NCBI GenBank assembly: GCA_937135955.1
Contig: CAKZOB010000041.1
Span: forward strand, 1 to 64,000
Direction of reading: 5' to 3'
DNA from: an uncultured Anaerolineales bacterium
GTDB lineage: Bacteria; Chloroflexota; Anaerolineae; Aggregatilineales; Aggregatilineaceae
DNA: 64,000 bases
Below are positions 63,656 to 64,000 of this stretch, in pieces. Numbering within the stretch: the stretch's first letter is position 1; each line of letters starts with the position of its first letter. Both the position numbers and the translations under genes were made by a program. The notes beneath the pieces were generated by a model that had not been told where the DNA came from, did not search any database, and worked only from the letters and a program-made list of their open reading frames with translations.

Positions 63656-64000
63656 TCATTCTTCGGGCAGACCCTCCAGGGGGACGCGGCGCAATCCAGC
63701 AAGCTGAAGCAGCATATACCACACAAAGAGCGGATTGTAGATCAGATAGCGTCGCCACAGGCGGCGCGGTTCTGTTTTCAGGCGGAACAGCCATTCCAAA
63801 GCGCGCCGCTGCATCCAGCGCGGAGCCTGGGGAATGCGCCCCGTGTGGAAGTCAAACGCCGCCCCCACGCCGATCAGCACCGGCGCGTTGAGTTGGGCGC
63901 GATGCTCTGCCATCCACACCGTCTGCTTGGGGCAGCCCAGCGCCACCCACACTACATCCGGCTCGGCGGCGTTGATCTGCGCGACGATAGCCTCATCTTC
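63656..64000 (-). CDS. WecG/TagA/CpsF-family glycosyltransferase (partial, 5' end outside window)
   Basis: The last 115 codons of a minus-strand gene; it continues past base 64000 without a start. Family motifs: [52 protein letters not shown], the GxPKQExW-like and FRLxxEPxRxxRRY blocks of N-acetylmannosaminyl-type transferases. It probably adds a sugar to a lipid-linked carrier for a cell-surface polymer. It converges on the FHA gene and is not part of the secretion locus by orientation. Confidence 0.92.
   Translation of the reverse strand, partial: EDEAIVAQINAAEPDVVWVALGCPKQTVWMAEHRAQLNAPVLIGVGAAFDFHTGRIPQAPRWMQRRALEWLFRLKTEPRRLWRRYLIYNPLFVWYMLLQLAGLRRVPLEGLPEE

Overview
The window is 64 kb of high-GC bacterial chromosome. 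No rRNA, tRNA or CRISPR array was seen. The gene content suggests a Chloroflexota (Anaerolineae-type) bacterium: family-5 peptide ABC transporters, BTAD regulators, Ser/Thr kinases fused to formylglycine-generating-enzyme-like and beta-propeller domains, TIR-WD40 proteins, DUF11-containing subtilases, and WXG100/FtsK secretion genes with Lgt-type lipoprotein processing. This lineage call is inferred from gene content and style; no marker gene was compared.

Layout. 1-1.6 kb: FG-GAP lipoprotein. 1.8-14.9 kb: a ten-gene minus-strand operon led by an IclR regulator with an operator palindrome on its -10 box. It encodes a complete peptide-type ABC importer plus M28 and M20 peptidases, an amidohydrolase, an Asp/Glu/hydantoin-type racemase and an MDR oxidoreductase, so it looks like an uptake-and-breakdown unit for a peptide-like substrate. 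15.4-21 kb: a very large secreted subtilase with an N-terminal frameshift, a free-standing protein resembling its propeptide, and a RAYT-like transposase relative that has lost its catalytic motif. 21-24 kb: mgtE behind a structured leader, then rtcB. 24.2-25.2 kb: no known gene, but a promoter/terminator-bounded minus-strand unit and two overlapping small ORFs. 25.3-30.8 kb: acyl carrier protein, solute-binding lipoprotein, methyltransferase-like protein, receiver-histidine kinase and BTAD regulator. 31.4-42.4 kb: CDP-alcohol phosphatidyltransferase-lgt, an ABC exporter with a SpoIIM-like fusion, an MBL hydrolase, hsp20-lon, a receiver protein, a PHP-AlbA protein and a small membrane protein. 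42.4-48.6 kb: membrane molybdopterin oxidoreductase, a cobalamin-binding mutase-like protein with an opine-dehydrogenase-like partner, and an XdhC-like protein. 48.6-55.4 kb: membrane TIR-WD40 protein and a giant kinase/FGE-like/propeller protein.

The most notable region is 55.8-63.6 kb, a compact type VII (WXG100/ESX) secretion-like locus. Four tandem WXG100-family genes form their own transcription unit with a clear promoter, an operator-like palindrome and a terminator. They are followed by a tail-anchored pseudokinase, resembling EssB/YukC in logic; a three-ATPase FtsK/SpoIIIE protein, resembling EssC/EccC; and a YukD-like ubiquitin fold fused to an FHA domain. The FHA domain that sits on EssC in Firmicutes is here on the ubiquitin-like protein. 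Phospho-signalling proteins (FHA protein, kinase, pseudokinase) flank the secretion ATPase, which suggests phospho-dependent control of assembly.

Intergenic DNA carries a dispersed palindromic repeat family (five copies, about 70-200 bp), a second short repeat built on GTCTGGAGT, and several good rho-independent terminators.
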